Origin: Meandrina meandrites
Taxonomy: Eukaryota; Cnidaria; Anthozoa; Scleractinia; Meandrinidae
Length of the DNA: 64,000 nucleotides
NCBI GenBank assembly: GCA_963693305.1
Contig: OY855916.1
Location: 3,413,501 to 3,477,500, forward strand
Direction: 5' to 3'
Shown here: positions 12,306-24,390 of the stretch, piece after piece
Layout of the letters: each line of letters begins with the position of its first letter
Numbering within the stretch: position 1 is the stretch's first letter
Position numbers and translations under genes: made by a program
The notes under the pieces: generated by a model
Told to the model about the DNA's origin: nothing
Seen by the model: only the letters and a program-made list of their open reading frames with translations
Database searches by the model: none

Positions 12306-12505
12306 AGCCTGGTTCACACTAGCGACATAACGACATAAAGGAAAGTTCAGTTCTTTCCTTATGTCGTTATGCTTATGTCATTATGTTCCTACTAAGTCGT
12401 TATGTTATGTTGTTCACACAGGTGACATAAAACATCTATATAGGGTGTTTTGGCATTTGCGTGACCTTGCCGTTATGTAGTTATGTCGCTTGTGTGAACC
12501 AGGCT
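12306..12505. mobile_element. 200-bp Harbinger-like MITE
   Basis: Termini are AGCCTGGTTCACACTAGCGA and the reverse-complement counterpart AGCCTGGTTCACACAAGCGA, flanked by TTA (12303-12305, 12506-12508). The interior is repeats of CATAACGACATAA and TTATGTCGTTATG. No coding capacity. Confidence 0.85.
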
Positions 12506-12632
12506 TTACAGTTACAGATAAAATTACCGGTATATATAGTCAACCTCGTACTCGAATCCGTACACGCATACAAGTTAACTAGCGTTTTACTGCCGAGAAA
12601 CGGTTACAAGCTCTCCCCCGTTAGCACAAATG

Positions 12633-13932
12633 AGGGTCTGGATGGGGGGTTACAAATGTCAGTTGTCAGTTAAAATTATGGCCATTTGTCAGTTATCAGT
12701 TAAATTTTAGGCCATTTGTCAGTTGTCAGTTAATGGACTATAAATAATTAACCATATAGCTTAATTATTAATTTTTGACCCAAAATGTAGCTAAAAAGGT
12801 AACATTCAGAATGTAAATTATATCATTTATATTGAATTTTGGTGCTGAAATAATTTCAACTCCAAGCGGCTTTTGTTTCTATACGGCCTTTTAATCAAGG
12901 CAAGTCACTACTCTCCGCCACACGAACTTCTGCTCCAGGGGGTTACTCCCTTACATAAGCTATATACGTATGTGTGGCCCCAAAGCCAAACGGTATGGTT
13001 TTCGAGCCCTTTTGGTCTGAAATAGGGTACAGATTATTACCATTTTGGTCTGAAATAGGGTTTGGTTTGTGCACTCTGGTGACTCTAGTTAGCAACTTTT
13101 GGAAGAAACTATTCTTATCGTTCTTATCATGCACCCCTTAAGAAGTGTAAGTTAGGAATATGAGGCCCTTGTTAATTTTTAGGCAAACCGAAGCAGTTCC
13201 TGGATACAATGTGGTCTGAAATAGGTTATCGATTTGGGGTCAGATCTAAAATAGGGTGGGGGAAATCGTATATTTTGGTCTAAAATAAGGTAAAGGGGTT
13301 TCTTGAAGCATGCCGCACACACCCCACACGAATTTTTAAAGAGTATCCCCCGGGCTCCTGCTTGCCGAGCCCAAAATTCCTTTCCAACAGTTAGCCAATC
13401 AAAACTAACCTTCAAAATATTGAAAACAAACAAATATGGGAAGAGGTCTTTATTACGATTAATTTGATTGGGTTTTGTTCAGCAATTCCTCGATGGTGAT
13501 TGGCCTAGATGAAATAGTCGGAAAGGAATATTGCAGTCGGGCTAACGAGTCTATTACAGGCACTTGTTGAGAAAGGAGTAGCGATAATAAAACTACTGTG
13601 TGAGAGGCTACATTGCAAAAACAAAAAAAATATATATGTATTTCCTCAAGTTTAATTTTCAATCAGGTTATGGGTCATACGGTTAACTATTAACGAAATA
13701 TGACACTCTTCCGTCCTGCTGCTAAGATTTAGCATAAAACATGCCTTTGTTGGACGAAAAGAGTCATACAATGTTATTTACAACGGTGTTTTGTGGATAT
13801 TAAGAAAAAACAGTCTTTTGTCAGTTGCCAGAAAAACTCACTACAGATGTCAGTTAAATTTTAGGCGATATGTCAGTTGTCAGTTAAAATTTTGGCCATT
13901 TGTCAGTTGTCAGTTAACCCCATCCAGACCCT
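12633..13932. mobile_element. hAT-like MITE with an internal nested repeat
   Basis: Termini are AGGGTCTGGATGGGG and CCCCATCCAGACCCT. The flanks are CACAAATG (12625-12632) and CACAAATA (13933-13940), an 8-bp target duplication with one mismatch. Both subterminal regions carry direct repeats of TGTCAGTTGTCAGTTAAAAT. The middle (about 12937-13363) looks like a second inserted element with several copies of GGTCTGAAATAGGGT and ends that pair imperfectly (CAGGGGGTTACTC and GAGTATCCCCCG). Confidence 0.75.
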
Positions 13933-14239
13933 CACAAATATGTCGTTACCAAATACAAATAAATTCAGAACTCAGAAGTCGGGGTATTCTTAGGTCAATA
14001 TAAGCCGACTGTTTTTGTAGCCGCAAACTCACAAAAGTGCCCAGGAACAGCCTGCAAAATTACCGACGCAGCAAGTCAAGTTTACAATTACGTAACCAAA
14101 GTGGTCTAAGACTCTGTCTTTCTTGACCAAAATTGCTAGTGCATACGCCCTATCGTCAATATGTCATGGAACCTGCAAGCCCAGATGGCGGCCCACATTC
14201 ATTAGAACAGAAGAATTCATAATTAAAGGGCTCTTAGAG

Positions 14240-14931
14240 CCAGCTCATTCATGTATCGGGCAATTTGCATTGATTTCTTTGGTTTAAAAGGACAAATCCC
14301 ACCTATATGCAGGATATTTAGGTAATTAAGTTGCTGTTTTCTTTTTAGAGGAAGGAATGGTAGGGGACTTTGAGGACTAAAATTCAGTCAGGTAAAAAAT
14401 AAGCATTTTGAGTTAATTTATGCGCTTAGTCCGTTACACTCTTACCCATTGCTTTAATAATGTTCAAATTTCGTAGGCCGAAACTTTTCTTACTTTAACC
14501 TATGATGCACATCAAGGATGGAAACAAAATCAGAGCTGCCGTAACAGCAACCACAATATGAACGAGACAGATAGCACATTGGTAACAACATTGTAGGCTC
14601 ATAGGCAACTTCTTTTCGCAGCTGCAGAAGTTGCGTCTATAACTGCGATGATCTTCTTTACATTTAATTCATCGTCCCGCAGTTCTAATGTATCATATTT
14701 GATCATATTTACATGTTAATTTGCGCCTTAGAAATATTAAATATTATTATTCCTAATGTACATAATTATTGTAAATAACTAGTTTTAAATCAATCATACC
14801 ATTCATAGCATATCTTTTATTTTATATCACTCATATAGTTTGTTAGGCGCATTTGATCATATTTACATGTTAATTTGCGCCTTAGAAATATTAAATATTA
14901 TTATTATTATTATTTGATATTCATATATTCA
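14240..14931. other. Intergenic stretch, no gene seen
   Basis: AT-rich sequence. A block (TTTGATCATATTTACATGTT through AAATATTATTATT) occurs twice, at 14697-14750 and 14851-14905, so there is a local direct duplication. No coding signal was found. Confidence 0.5.
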
Positions 14932-15225
14932 TTATTTTAGGGGTAACAGAGCTAACGCTGGCATTGTAGACACATAATGATATTCTTGTATATGGCCAAT
15001 ATAAATATTTGTTGTCTGTCCATTAGTAATGAATGGTTTTATAGCTGTGACAAGGGAAAAATTTGCAATTGACTCTATGACGGTGATATTGATAGTGCCA
15101 TTCAGAGAATTTGCATCGGCTTGAATTATAATATTATCAACTCTAGTTCCTTGTCTTGCCATATTATTCACATAGTTTTGCCAAGACTGTTCATAGCTGC
15201 TTTCCATGTACAACTCAGGGTAATG
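14932..15225 (-). CDS. Candidate terminal exon, unknown protein
   Basis: On the minus strand a plausible acceptor (AATTTAGCAG) is followed from 15225 by an open frame of about 97 codons ending at 14932. Its composition is protein-like (for example YEQSWQNYVNNMARQG, ANSLNGTINITVIESIANFS). No family is recognised. A possible AATAAA on the minus strand lies near 14820. It may belong with the open frame at 15581-15787; the joining exons are uncertain. Confidence 0.3.
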   Translation of the reverse strand, partial: HYPELYMESSYEQSWQNYVNNMARQGTRVDNIIIQADANSLNGTINITVIESIANFSLVTAIKPFITNGQTTNIYIGHIQEYHYVSTMPALALLPLK

Positions 15226-15580
15226 CTGCTAAATTTCAAGAAATCGTATCTAGAAATGATACTCAGGGGTGTTATATAGCTGGTATGAGACTGCACAGAA
15301 AAAACAATAAGTTTATTTTGTATATTTACTGAATTGTAAGCATAAATACGGCATAATCGACCCAGTGATAACAAATCCCATACAAAGCTTTATGATATTC
15401 TCAACGGTCTAGTTTTACGTAACAATGATTTACCAAGCGACCGCTCGAAACTTGAGCTTGGGCTGCCTGTGGTTACATTGCAATGGAAAAATAACACTCT
15501 TATGTTGAAACAAATTAACATAAATATCAAAGCGAGATTTGAACATGTTATTTTTACATTTTACCTGTACTGAGACTTCA

Positions 15581-15787
15581 TTAATGTTTGGCGAACAGAA
15601 GGTTGTCATTCCCTCGCTCGATGCTGACGTGTTCATCTTGTGATTTATTTAACTTATCCACGCGTGTTGTCGCTGCCTGTTGTTTGGAGCGAAATTTACT
15701 GGCCAAGAACACCGCGTAGAAGGACAGCTTCGTCTTGATAAACTTGATAACATTGCCTGTGATTGAACTAATGTGACTGGTAGCCAT
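15581..15787 (-). CDS. Candidate first exon, unknown protein
   Basis: A minus-strand frame starts at ATG 15787 in a good Kozak context (GAGATGGCT) and reads MATSHISSITGNVIKFIKTK. A hydrophobic stretch (LSFYAVFLA) follows. It stays open to 15581. An overlapping frame has a donor-like CAG|GTAAAA at about 15567. The family is not recognised and the exon joins are not resolved. Confidence 0.25.
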   Translation of the reverse strand: MATSHISSITGNVIKFIKTKLSFYAVFLASKFRSKQQAATTRVDKLNKSQDEHVSIERGNDNLLFAKH

Positions 15788-15989
15788 CTCAAGCAACTTT
15801 CAATGAGAGAGTTTCGTGATTTGTCAGTATTGCATATCGTATAGCAGTTTTTGTGCGAGGGAGCATCAAATCTGGATCAAAACTGGAGCTCAAAAAATTT
15901 GATTTAGTGAAACTACATATATCTTGGTCGCTATTATTGATGTGTGCGTTGTATGTTGAAGAGCTCCAAAGGAAAAGCACAATAATAAG

Positions 15990-17210
15990 TCAATAATCTA
16001 CGTACTTACCAGTACGAACGGAATAATAAGCTCAGCGACTTTCCAATATGGCTGCCTCGATGGTCTGCTTCGTGCACGTGGTAACGTGTGTAAAAATAAA
16101 CAACGTTTGGGGTCCCCCTAGGTGCGAACATTTCGGCTTCTCAATCCATATTGGGATTTTCAGAAGTTGCGAAATTGAGACTTGATGTTAATTTGTTTAT
16201 TACACCATACAAACATTTTTTTATTCTTTGTACTTGCTTATTGGAGCGACGTCCAAGCTTATTTTGACTTTTATTTAGCCGAAGGGGGGAGGGGTGGTAG
16301 GGAGCACATGAAATTACTTCCGTCTACGGTCCACAACGTCCCTCCACATCATTCTCGTCCCCATCCTCGGAGACCCAGGGGCAGTTAGTCGGGGCGAAAC
16401 AAAGTAAATCGGGCAGAAATCGTAGCGACGAAAGTTTTCAAGAAAAGCGGAAAGAGCCCCTGGGAAAGGAATCTCTCCAGACCATTTCCAAACGGCTCTG
16501 CGAATGCTGGCTCCTGATTGAGCAGAAAAAAGTCTTTTTTATCATTCTTTCCAATTTTCGTTTGTGCAAATGCCTTCTTTATCGATAAATTTGGACGTTT
16601 TCCAGTAAATCAATGTTAATAAAACTTTGGAATTAATTGTTTTGTATTATCAAGCACATGTGAAAGTTTCAACAAAATCGTTGGAGCCGTTTTAGAGATT
16701 TTCCAAAATTTACAATGGTAGTGTTCGTATTAACAAATCCAAATCTCGGGATCGCGATAAACAAAATGAACAAAACTTTCACGGCGACGAAAGTAGGTTA
16801 AATACACATTTTGGTGTTATTTTGAAGTAATTTCGTCAACGCAGTGTCTGCGCATGCATCTCAGAGCATTTATCACTATCATGGTGTGAAATGTATTTGC
16901 GATTTATTCGAAATCAAACATACACAATTTTTTTATTCTTGTATATTTGATGTGCAGTACACCATACTTTCATATATTGCTGTTAGTTTCTTTTCGTCAA
17001 ATCTGATTCGCGTAGAATTCAAGTTTAACTGATTTCGTGTTTTTCTGTTTATCGTTGCCATGGAAAATCGATTTTTCAAACAAAAATATTATATCAAATT
17101 GCAATCCAATTTCAATATCTGGTGTAATTTTCATATCGATCTGATTCCGGAAAGATTACGAAACGGCCAGTGGTAAATATTAGGTATGGTCCAGAAAAAA
17201 ACTGTATTGA
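15990..17210. other. Intergenic stretch, no gene seen
   Basis: Both strands were read; only short incidental frames appear. No inverted termini or known repeat was found. Confidence 0.45.
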
Positions 17211-17214
17211 GACA

Positions 17215-18470
17215 CCTTAAAACCTTGACAGATAAAGAGCAATTAATGGCTCGAGTGACTCGTTATTCTACAAAAAACATTCAATAATTTATACTTCCAA
17301 GAAATCGAAAATGAGAAGAATCGACGGAGAGTCGAAAAAGCCCCAAAGAGGCACAACTATTCGAGTGTCTCGTTCTATTTTTTATACTAAATCAATTAAA
17401 TGTGTACTTCCAAGAAGTTGAAAATCGAGAAAGCTTCAAAAGAGGCAGTGCTATTCAAGCGACTTGTTCTATTGATTCAATGAATAATTAATGTAAAATG
17501 CTTAACAAAATTTCCGCGAAATCGAAAATTCCAGGAATCGAGAGTCAAGAATTAAAACCTTGACAGAAGCAGAACAGTTCGACCTTTATTGGTCTTATAT
17601 CCAATGTAACTGGAGGAAGAAATCAGTTGTAACTGTGTTTTAACTGGAGGAAGAAATCAGTTCTCATAGTACTGAGGTACTCGAGGATCTATCGAGGATG
17701 GCAGTGAACAAACGCATCATTGAAGGAAGAGTAGACAGTCAAATTGAAACAATGACCATGTCATGCCAGCTGATGGCACCCGCTTCAGTATCGCAAAGAA
17801 GTCAAAAAAGGAATAGAAGAGTGGTCAAAAACAAACTGAAACAATGAGCAAGTGATGCCTACACAAAGCGAGCCAATGAAATTGGAAGTTAACCGATGGC
17901 AGATGGTGTAGTACTGTGAAGAAGCCTTAGACATTCTAGAGACGAATAAAGTATGGGACAATTCGAGTGACTAGTCATATTTATTCCGCATAAAAACAAT
18001 CAATACTGAATTACGTATAAACGCATAACAAAATTTGCAGGAAATCGAAAACTCCAGGAATAGAGAATTAAGAAATTAAAGCCTCGACAGATAAAGAACA
18101 ATTAACTGCTCGAGTGACTCGTTATTCTACAAAAACATTCAATAATTTATACTTCCAAGAAATTGAAAATTAGAAGAATCGACTGAGAGTTGAGAAAGCC
18201 AATTAGAGGCGCAACTATTCGATTGTCTCGTTCTATTTTTTGTACTGAAAAATATTAAATAAAGTTTGCTTCCAAGAAGTTGAAAATAAAAAGAAGATCG
18301 TAAGTTAAGAAAACCTCAAAAGAGGCAGTAGTATTCAAGTGACTTGTTCTATTTTTCCTGGAGAAAAAACAATGAATAATTTATGTATAAATGCATAACA
18401 AAGTTTCCACGAAATCGAAAATTCCAGGAATCGAGAGTCGAGAAAACCTCGACAGAAGCAGAACATTTGT
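17215..18470. repeat. Degenerate tandem array around the exon 1 copies of D
   Basis: Units of roughly 100-150 bp recur, each with variants of GACAGATAAAGAGCAATTAA, CTCGAGTGACTCGTTATTCT, ACTTCCAAGAAATCGAAAAT and a GAATCGA-GAGTTGAGAAAGCC tail. Copies start near 17215, 17370, 18080 and 18250, with more at 19900-20100. The array encloses a broken exon 1 fragment and precedes copy D exon 1. Confidence 0.65.
17636..17963 (+). pseudogene. Broken extra exon 1 of a D-type BTB-TLDc gene
   Basis: This matches the start of copy D exon 1 (GGAGGAAGAAATCAGTTCTC, CTCGAGGATCTATCGAGGAT, GAGCCAATGAAATTGGAAGT) but has stops and length changes. It ends at GACGAATAAAGTATGGG, before the LNVGG strand, where the tandem-repeat sequence resumes. 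Confidence 0.65.
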
Positions 18471-19189
18471 CCAATAACTTTGTTTCAAGGAACGTGTTGT
18501 AACTCGGAGGAAGAAATCAGTTCTCACAACACTGAAGTACTCGAGGATCTATCGAGGATCGCAGTGAACAAACGAATCATTCAAGAAAGAGAGAGTGGTC
18601 AAAAGTTAAACAGTGAAACTGAAACAATGACCAAGTCATGCCGATGCAAAACAAAGCGAGCCAATGAAATTGGAAGTAACCTGATGACACCTGCTACAGT
18701 ACTATAAAGAAGTCTTAGACATTTTAGACACGAACAAAGTTTGGAAGCGTGTGACGAAGCATCAAAGAAGAGCATATTCATCATTCTCGACAACGCTTAA
18801 ACTTAATGTTGGCGGCCAGATTTTCGCGACCACTTTGGAAACCCTGCAAAAAGATCCAGGTACTAGATAAAAACTCGTGGTATCAGAAACTTTCACTTTT
18901 ACTTTCCTACTTTTTACGGCCTTTGTTTGCAGAAATAGATGTTTCTCCGTTTAGCCGAGTGGGAAACATAACTATTTCGAATAGTATTCGAATACAGAAG
19001 TTGGGATATATAAGCTGAGTTAGGGATTTGATAAGTGAACGGGAGATAATTGCTACAGCTTTGTGCTGAATATAATAGAAGTGTTCGTACTAATGTATTA
19101 AGCGGAAAGCAATTTCCGTCCGGGCTTTAACACGGTAACAGAAAAAGATTGCGAGAAAAACTAAACGTCATAAAACCTTTGCAGCTAAA

Positions 19190-19660
19190 TACTTAAGACA
19201 TCGAGTCAGCTGTTCTGACACTTTTTCCATATAAATGATGCCTTCGAATGTCGAATTTTTGTTGCATGAAGCGGCTAGGCGAATCAATTGCTACTCCTCC
19301 TTTGCAGGCTGCCAAACAGTTCGCTGCTACTGTGAGAGATTTACACACAACACAGTTACCCCTTTCACAAGGCCTCTGGAAGATATCGTTATCTGACGCT
19401 TAAAAAGCGGAGCCTGACCAAAACAGAAACACTCCAGAGAGACGATGTACAAATGATATTTGTTTTCATTTTGTAGCGGCCTTTTTGTTCGCTAAACAAC
19501 GTGACAGGTGTAGGTCAGTAGTGAATGAATAATACTGATATTAAATGCAAAACAAAATTTCAGCGAAATCGAGAATTCCAAGAATCAAGAATTCAGAAAG
19601 CCTCCAGCTCGTTGTAATTTTTTTAAAAAAACATTTAGTGATGTATAATTCCACGCAATC
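19190..19660. repeat. Block duplicated from the copy C region
   Basis: This corresponds to 10740-11140 in the same order: GAGATTTACACACAACACAG, CAAGGCC, GTTATCTGACGC, AAGCGGAGCCTGA and ACTCCAGAGAGA. No gene is seen. It shows that the C and D neighbourhoods share a duplication history. Confidence 0.65.
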
Positions 19661-19689
19661 GATCAAACTCATTAATAATTCATCAAGTT

Positions 19690-19815
19690 AAAACAACGGA
19701 AATCATTTCCAAACACCTCGAAGTTTGTCAAAAACACTCCGCTTCGGTTGTATTTTCAACTCTCTACTCGGTGTTTGGAAATGTGATGAAACACCCTCTC
19801 TCTCTCGTGTTTGAG
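19690..19815. repeat. Imperfect inverted repeat
   Basis: ATCATTTCCAAACACC and GGTGTTTGGAAATGTGATGA face each other across about 80 bp. It is MITE-like, but the boundaries are not resolved. Confidence 0.45.
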
Positions 19816-20099
19816 TGACTCGTTTGATTTATCCCACATAAAAGCAATCAATAATAAATGTATAAACGCATAACAGGAAATCGAAAATTCCAGGAATTGA
19901 GAATTTAGAAATTAAAGCCTCGATAGATTCATGGCAGCTCGACTGACTCGTTTATTTTACAAAAACATTCAATAATTCATAGTTCTGTGAAATTGAAAAT
20001 TATAAGAATCGTGAGTTGAGAAAGCCTCAAAAGAGGCAGAACTATTCGAGTGACTTCTTCTATTTATTCTAGCCAGTACAATAACAATCGATGATTATG

Positions 20100-20505
20100 A
20101 TAGCGATATAATTCGAAAATTCCAAGAAACACTGAGAAAAGATCTGTGGTATCAAAAACTTTCAATTAAAAAACTTTTTAGGGCCATTGCTAGACAAGGA
20201 AACATTGTTGCGGCAATAAATTAAGATGTTTATGCGAGTGGGAAAGATATTTTGAAAGCAAAAATGTTTTCCTTTTGAGGACAAGATCCATGTCCGCAAA
20301 GAATCTGAAAAATTACATCAGTTCTGATGTCGCTAAACTGGGAAATATTTTTGCAGTTCCGTCCGTTCTGCATTTGCAACAATGTAAGCAACAACGCTAA
20401 CTCACTTTAATGTGTTCTAATACACCTTTATTTTAAAGATTTTATCACAGTTATCGAAGATACGAAGCTATGCACCATGTTTTCGGAACATAACATACTC
20501 AATCT
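20100..20505 (+). pseudogene. Remnants of another C/D-type gene copy
   Basis: The sequence ACACTGAGAAAAGATC with GTGGTATCAAAAACTTTC matches the exon 1/intron 1 boundary of copy C (11405-11460). At 20460-20500, ACGAAGCTATGCACCATGTTTTCGG matches the start of copy C exon 2. These precede the true exon 2 of D, implying a collapsed additional copy. Confidence 0.55.
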
Positions 20506-21245
20506 ATGAGAAGTTTTATTGGATCATATCTTTATCCCAGATTCTATATTACACGGCATGGTTTCGGGGAAGCCAAGCGAGGATGGATCTTACTTCATTG
20601 ATCGCGATGGAACTCACTTCCGGTATATCCTGAATTATCTTCGCACCGGGGAGCTTGATGTGCCTGAGGAAAAGAGTGTTCGCAGAGAGCTTCTGGCGGA
20701 AGCTGAATTTTATCAAGTTCAAGGAATAATTAGGGTGCTGACAGCAAGGCCCTTCAAGGATTCTGTGTTCCTTTCATCAGAGCAACGCCAGACCTTGATA
20801 AATTGGTTGAAGGAAACCCGGGCCTTCACAAACACCAACGAAGAGTTGTTATACCGGGCTTCTCGTGATGGCTGGGGTGCTGCTAATTTTCACTCTTGTT
20901 GTGACAACAAGGGACCGACTGTGACAGTGATCAAGAGTAGAAATTACATATTTGGAGGATATACCGAGGAAAACTGGGATTATAGGTGTTACATAAATAT
21001 CTCCTTGAGTATTACTTAGTCCAAAGGCCCGTCAAAACACTTAGACGAGAGCCTCTCTTTGTAATAAAGGTTAAAATTCCTAATCCGCTTACAAATAACA
21101 TGTAAAATGCGCCTTGAGTACTGCCTAGTCTGAAGGGTCCGAAATGTTGCAATGAGCATGTCTTTCTATATTTGAGCTGCCGTCAAAGTTTTGCCTATAC
21201 AGGCCAAGTTCATTCTCTTCGCTTCCAATAAGGGGAGGAGGGAGG

Positions 21246-21264
21246 GGGGGGGGGGGGGGGGGGC
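21246..21264 (+). repeat. Poly-G tract in intron 2 of copy D
   Basis: An uninterrupted G run of about 19-20 bases is followed by CTCTTTCAGTCAGA. The matching place in copy A (846-860) has a shorter G-rich tract followed by ACTTTCAGTTAGA. Confidence 0.85.
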
Positions 21265-22469
21265 TCTTTCAGTCAGACTTGTACCCAATGGTTTTGAGTA
21301 TGCGTAGTTTGCCACGGGATGTTTTAAAAATGTCAAACACTCATGTTTAACAATTAGGTTATTTACTGACGATTTCTAAGAGGTGATAGTTGATGAGGTC
21401 AAAGGCCAAGTCGACGATCACCACATAGAAATCGACAGCAAATAATCTGATTGTTTTACTTGAATTCAAATAAATTTCCTAAAATGACGAATTTCAATTA
21501 GTATAGGCAATCACATGTGATTCCTTGTTAATAGTACACATACAAAAAATTCATTGCAAGTGGATGACACAAGACGTATTCGATTGGCGTTGCTTACCTT
21601 TCCAATTCGTTGTTAAAACATTACTGAGTTGCCAGGCTTTGTAAATCCAAATACTGCTACGGAATTTTAAAGCTCTCTGTCATGCATTATCAGGTGCTTT
21701 TACCCTCATTAAGTTATACAGGTGAGGGCTGAAATGTCATCTCTCAGTGAAACGACAATCGTGATGTAATTCTATCATCCCCTAATATCCTTGGCAGGTT
21801 TTAGAGGAATCGATGTTCAAAACTGAGAGGAAAGTCCTTACAAGATAACACCTCCGTTACGTACCCTGCCGTTATAGGTTCTGACATTTGTTCCGTTATA
21901 GGTTCTGGCATTTTCATTTCGGGAGCCTCGCCTGTGGGGTGGTAGTGGGGAGGAGTGAATCAGAATACTGATATTGGTGGTTTAGATACAGGAAAAAGAT
22001 ATGTTAGTGTTAACTTTAATCTTGGGATTTGGGGGATTCCACTCTGTAGCGGAAGAATTTCTTGTGAGCTTTATAATCGATTAGTTTTTTCCTTCCTTCG
22101 TTAGGTTCTGGAGTTTGGAAAAAAGCACCAGACTCGTTCCTGTTCAGTCTTGTCAATCCATGCGGTCTGCCACCAACAAAGATGCTCTTGATACCTGGAC
22201 AAGAGAAATATGCTATACAATGCCAGGATGGCTGTGGACCAATATTTGGAATTGGGCTTGATCTTTGTACTGACCATTCGCGCACCCTTAATCAGTACTT
22301 CTTATGCTTGAATGGCAGTTATCAGTGTCCAACAGATGAAGGTCAGAATGCTGCCCCACTGAACACAGGAAAGCAGGAATTTATTATCAGTGAAATGGAA
22401 GTTTTTGGTTTCGAGCAGTAAAAAGTGTAACAAGTGTACTGTATAACCCTGAGGTACATAATATAACTA

Positions 22470-23034
22470 TGTTTGTTTGTGAAATGGACTCACTACACTC
22501 AGGTATGCGCATTTTGCTCATCTCCAGACTGAGGTACCCACAAGCCTAACAGTGGACAGCTGTTTCGTCCTCTTTGGGACTCGTCAGCACTACGTAAGGC
22601 ATGGTGGATAATGGGAGAAAGTTCTTATTTCTCCCACCTTAGTGATCCAGCTTTGTGGTACACAAGGTGAATCTCTGGACACGAGCGCACCAGTGGTCTT
22701 ATAAAACTATTAAGGTGAGGGTAGCTTAGTTTAACTAACCGAACAACATCTCAAAATGAGCACTATACACAACCTAACCTACCCTCAACACTGATCTAAG
22801 ACCAGTGATGCGCCCGTCTTCAGAGATCCATGCACCTTGCGTTCCACAAGTCGGGTGAGGTTGGAGAACTGAGGTTGGGGAACTGAGGACTTTTTCCCAT
22901 TATCCACCATGCCTTACGCAGTGCTGACGAGTCTGAAAGAGGACGAAACAGCTGTCCACGTACTGCTAGTCTTGCGGAGATGAGCAAAATGCACATACCT
23001 GAGTGTGAGTCCCTTTCACTAATAAACATAATAA
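22470..23034. mobile_element. Foldback element with about 160-bp inverted arms
   Basis: The left arm (about 22470-22640: GACTCACTACACTCAGGTAT, GACAGCTGTTTCGTCCTCTT, AAGGCATGGTGGATAATGGG) is the reverse complement of the right arm (about 22876-23034). The interior of roughly 235 bp has no coding signal. A clean target duplication was not identified. Confidence 0.7.
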
Positions 23035-23428
23035 GAAGCTTTTACTTTGTGGCTGACACGAAATACAATTTACAATGATCACAGCTCAGTTATTTTCTGT
23101 TTACATGTAATAGTTGATCAGCAAGCTTTTAAACTAATTGCTTCAGTTGTAACACAGTACATTAGGCTGAGTGCTGTAGAGAAAAATTCATTAAAATACG
23201 CACGTTTTAAAAGTCAGTTTAGTTTTTGTTATTTTATTGATGCTTGTCCAAAATGCCCCGATCCCATTTAACTTGTGAGTTATAATATAGCTTACATTCT
23301 TCCAGATGCCGAAACTGATTTATTTGGCGACGTCTTTAAATAAATAACCACGACGGGGTTTATTCCTTGTTCCAAGCTAAACTTGGTGTTCCATAATTAT
23401 GCGAGCCAAATGTTTTTTGAAGTCTTAA

Positions 23429-23703
23429 AGGAGCTCTGTCACGGGGATTTCGCAGATTTTTTATCTAAACTGTTCTGAAATTAGTGGTAGGCAACTTAAC
23501 CCATGAAAATGATTATCTTTGAACATCTAAAGGAAGATATAACCTTAATACGTGGAAAGAACTTGAAAAGTTTAGCTAAAGACGCTTGTTAACGGTTTCG
23601 TAGCAAATTTTAATAAAAATGGACTATTTTTTTTTGTTTTCCTTCGACACAAAAATATATTTTGGCCGTTCAAAAATCTTTTAAAATCCGTGACAAAGCC
23701 CTT
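23429..23703. mobile_element. piggyBac-like MITE downstream of copy D
   Basis: TTAA flanks both sides (23425-23428, 23704-23707). Termini are AGGAGCTCTGTCACGG and, on the reverse strand, AAGGGCTTTGTCACGG. It sits at the same place relative to the gene as the element at 1685-2184 but has a different interior. Confidence 0.7.
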
Positions 23704-24390
23704 TTAAGTTACAGTCAGCGAATTAACTGCTTAAGAAATAAGAAACGAAAAAATGCTCAGGTATTACTGTTTTTTCTTTTCATTCGCATGTTTCACTCTT
23801 TGGTTTTCTTCGTATTATCATTTATCAAGAAGTTGTCTAAGGTAGTCAGTTATTGATGCGAGAACGGATAAATTACCGTCAAGTATCCCACCGTTTACCT
23901 CAGAGAAACGGTTTTTGTCTCGTGTCGTCATGACGTTGTCATGATGACACGAGAATATGCGAGGGGGAGAAGGTGCATTCCAAGGTGCATTCCATGCGCG
24001 TTTGCTTTGTGAGGCCGCGGAATTTTCCCGCCATGTCAATATTTTTCCCGCCATGTCAAGATTTGCTTTGTGAGGCCGCCGGATTTTGTGCGTGTTGTGA
24101 AAGAACAAATAATTTTTTCTTTATAAGTAGGAGTTCAAAAATATTGCTGCATTGAAAGTTTTTTGCTTTTCTGCTGGCTCATTGTATTCGTTTGTCGGTT
24201 GGGAGTGTTTATTATAAATGGCTTTTTAGTTGAACAGAATTGAACTTTAATTTAAGGGAAAATCACGACGTAGAATGTAAAGCAGTGAAAGAGATGTATT
24301 AAATTTGAGCAGTTTTATTAGATGAAATTTTTGTACATTTTTTAAATGGAATGGTTGAGACAATTAGGAGAGAGTGTTTGATTTATGAAC

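Larger units (their letters stand above)
18480..22421 (+). pseudogene. BTB/T1-TLDc copy D, probable pseudogene
   Basis: Exon 1-like sequence runs 18480-18859 and ends LNVGGQIFATTLETLQKDP at a good donor. A stop and frameshift near 18705 separate this from the N-terminal part, and the ancestral start position reads ACG. Exon 2 (20541-20981) is open: BTB with a four-residue gap (SGKPSEDGSYFIDRDGTH) and TLDc to EENWD. Its donor is ATAGGT where A and E have GTAGGT. The next GT, four bases on, would shift the frame into exon 3. Exon 3 (22105-22421) is open and ends SEMEVFGFEQ. Exons 2 and 3 keep frame if the old junction were used (441 + 317 nt). The body is well conserved, so the decay looks recent. 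Confidence 0.75.

Noticed and set aside
12640..13935. CRISPR-like direct repeats (TGTCAGTTGTCAGTTAA)
   Set aside because: Units are irregular, without equal spacers, and lie at the ends of a hAT-like MITE in animal DNA.
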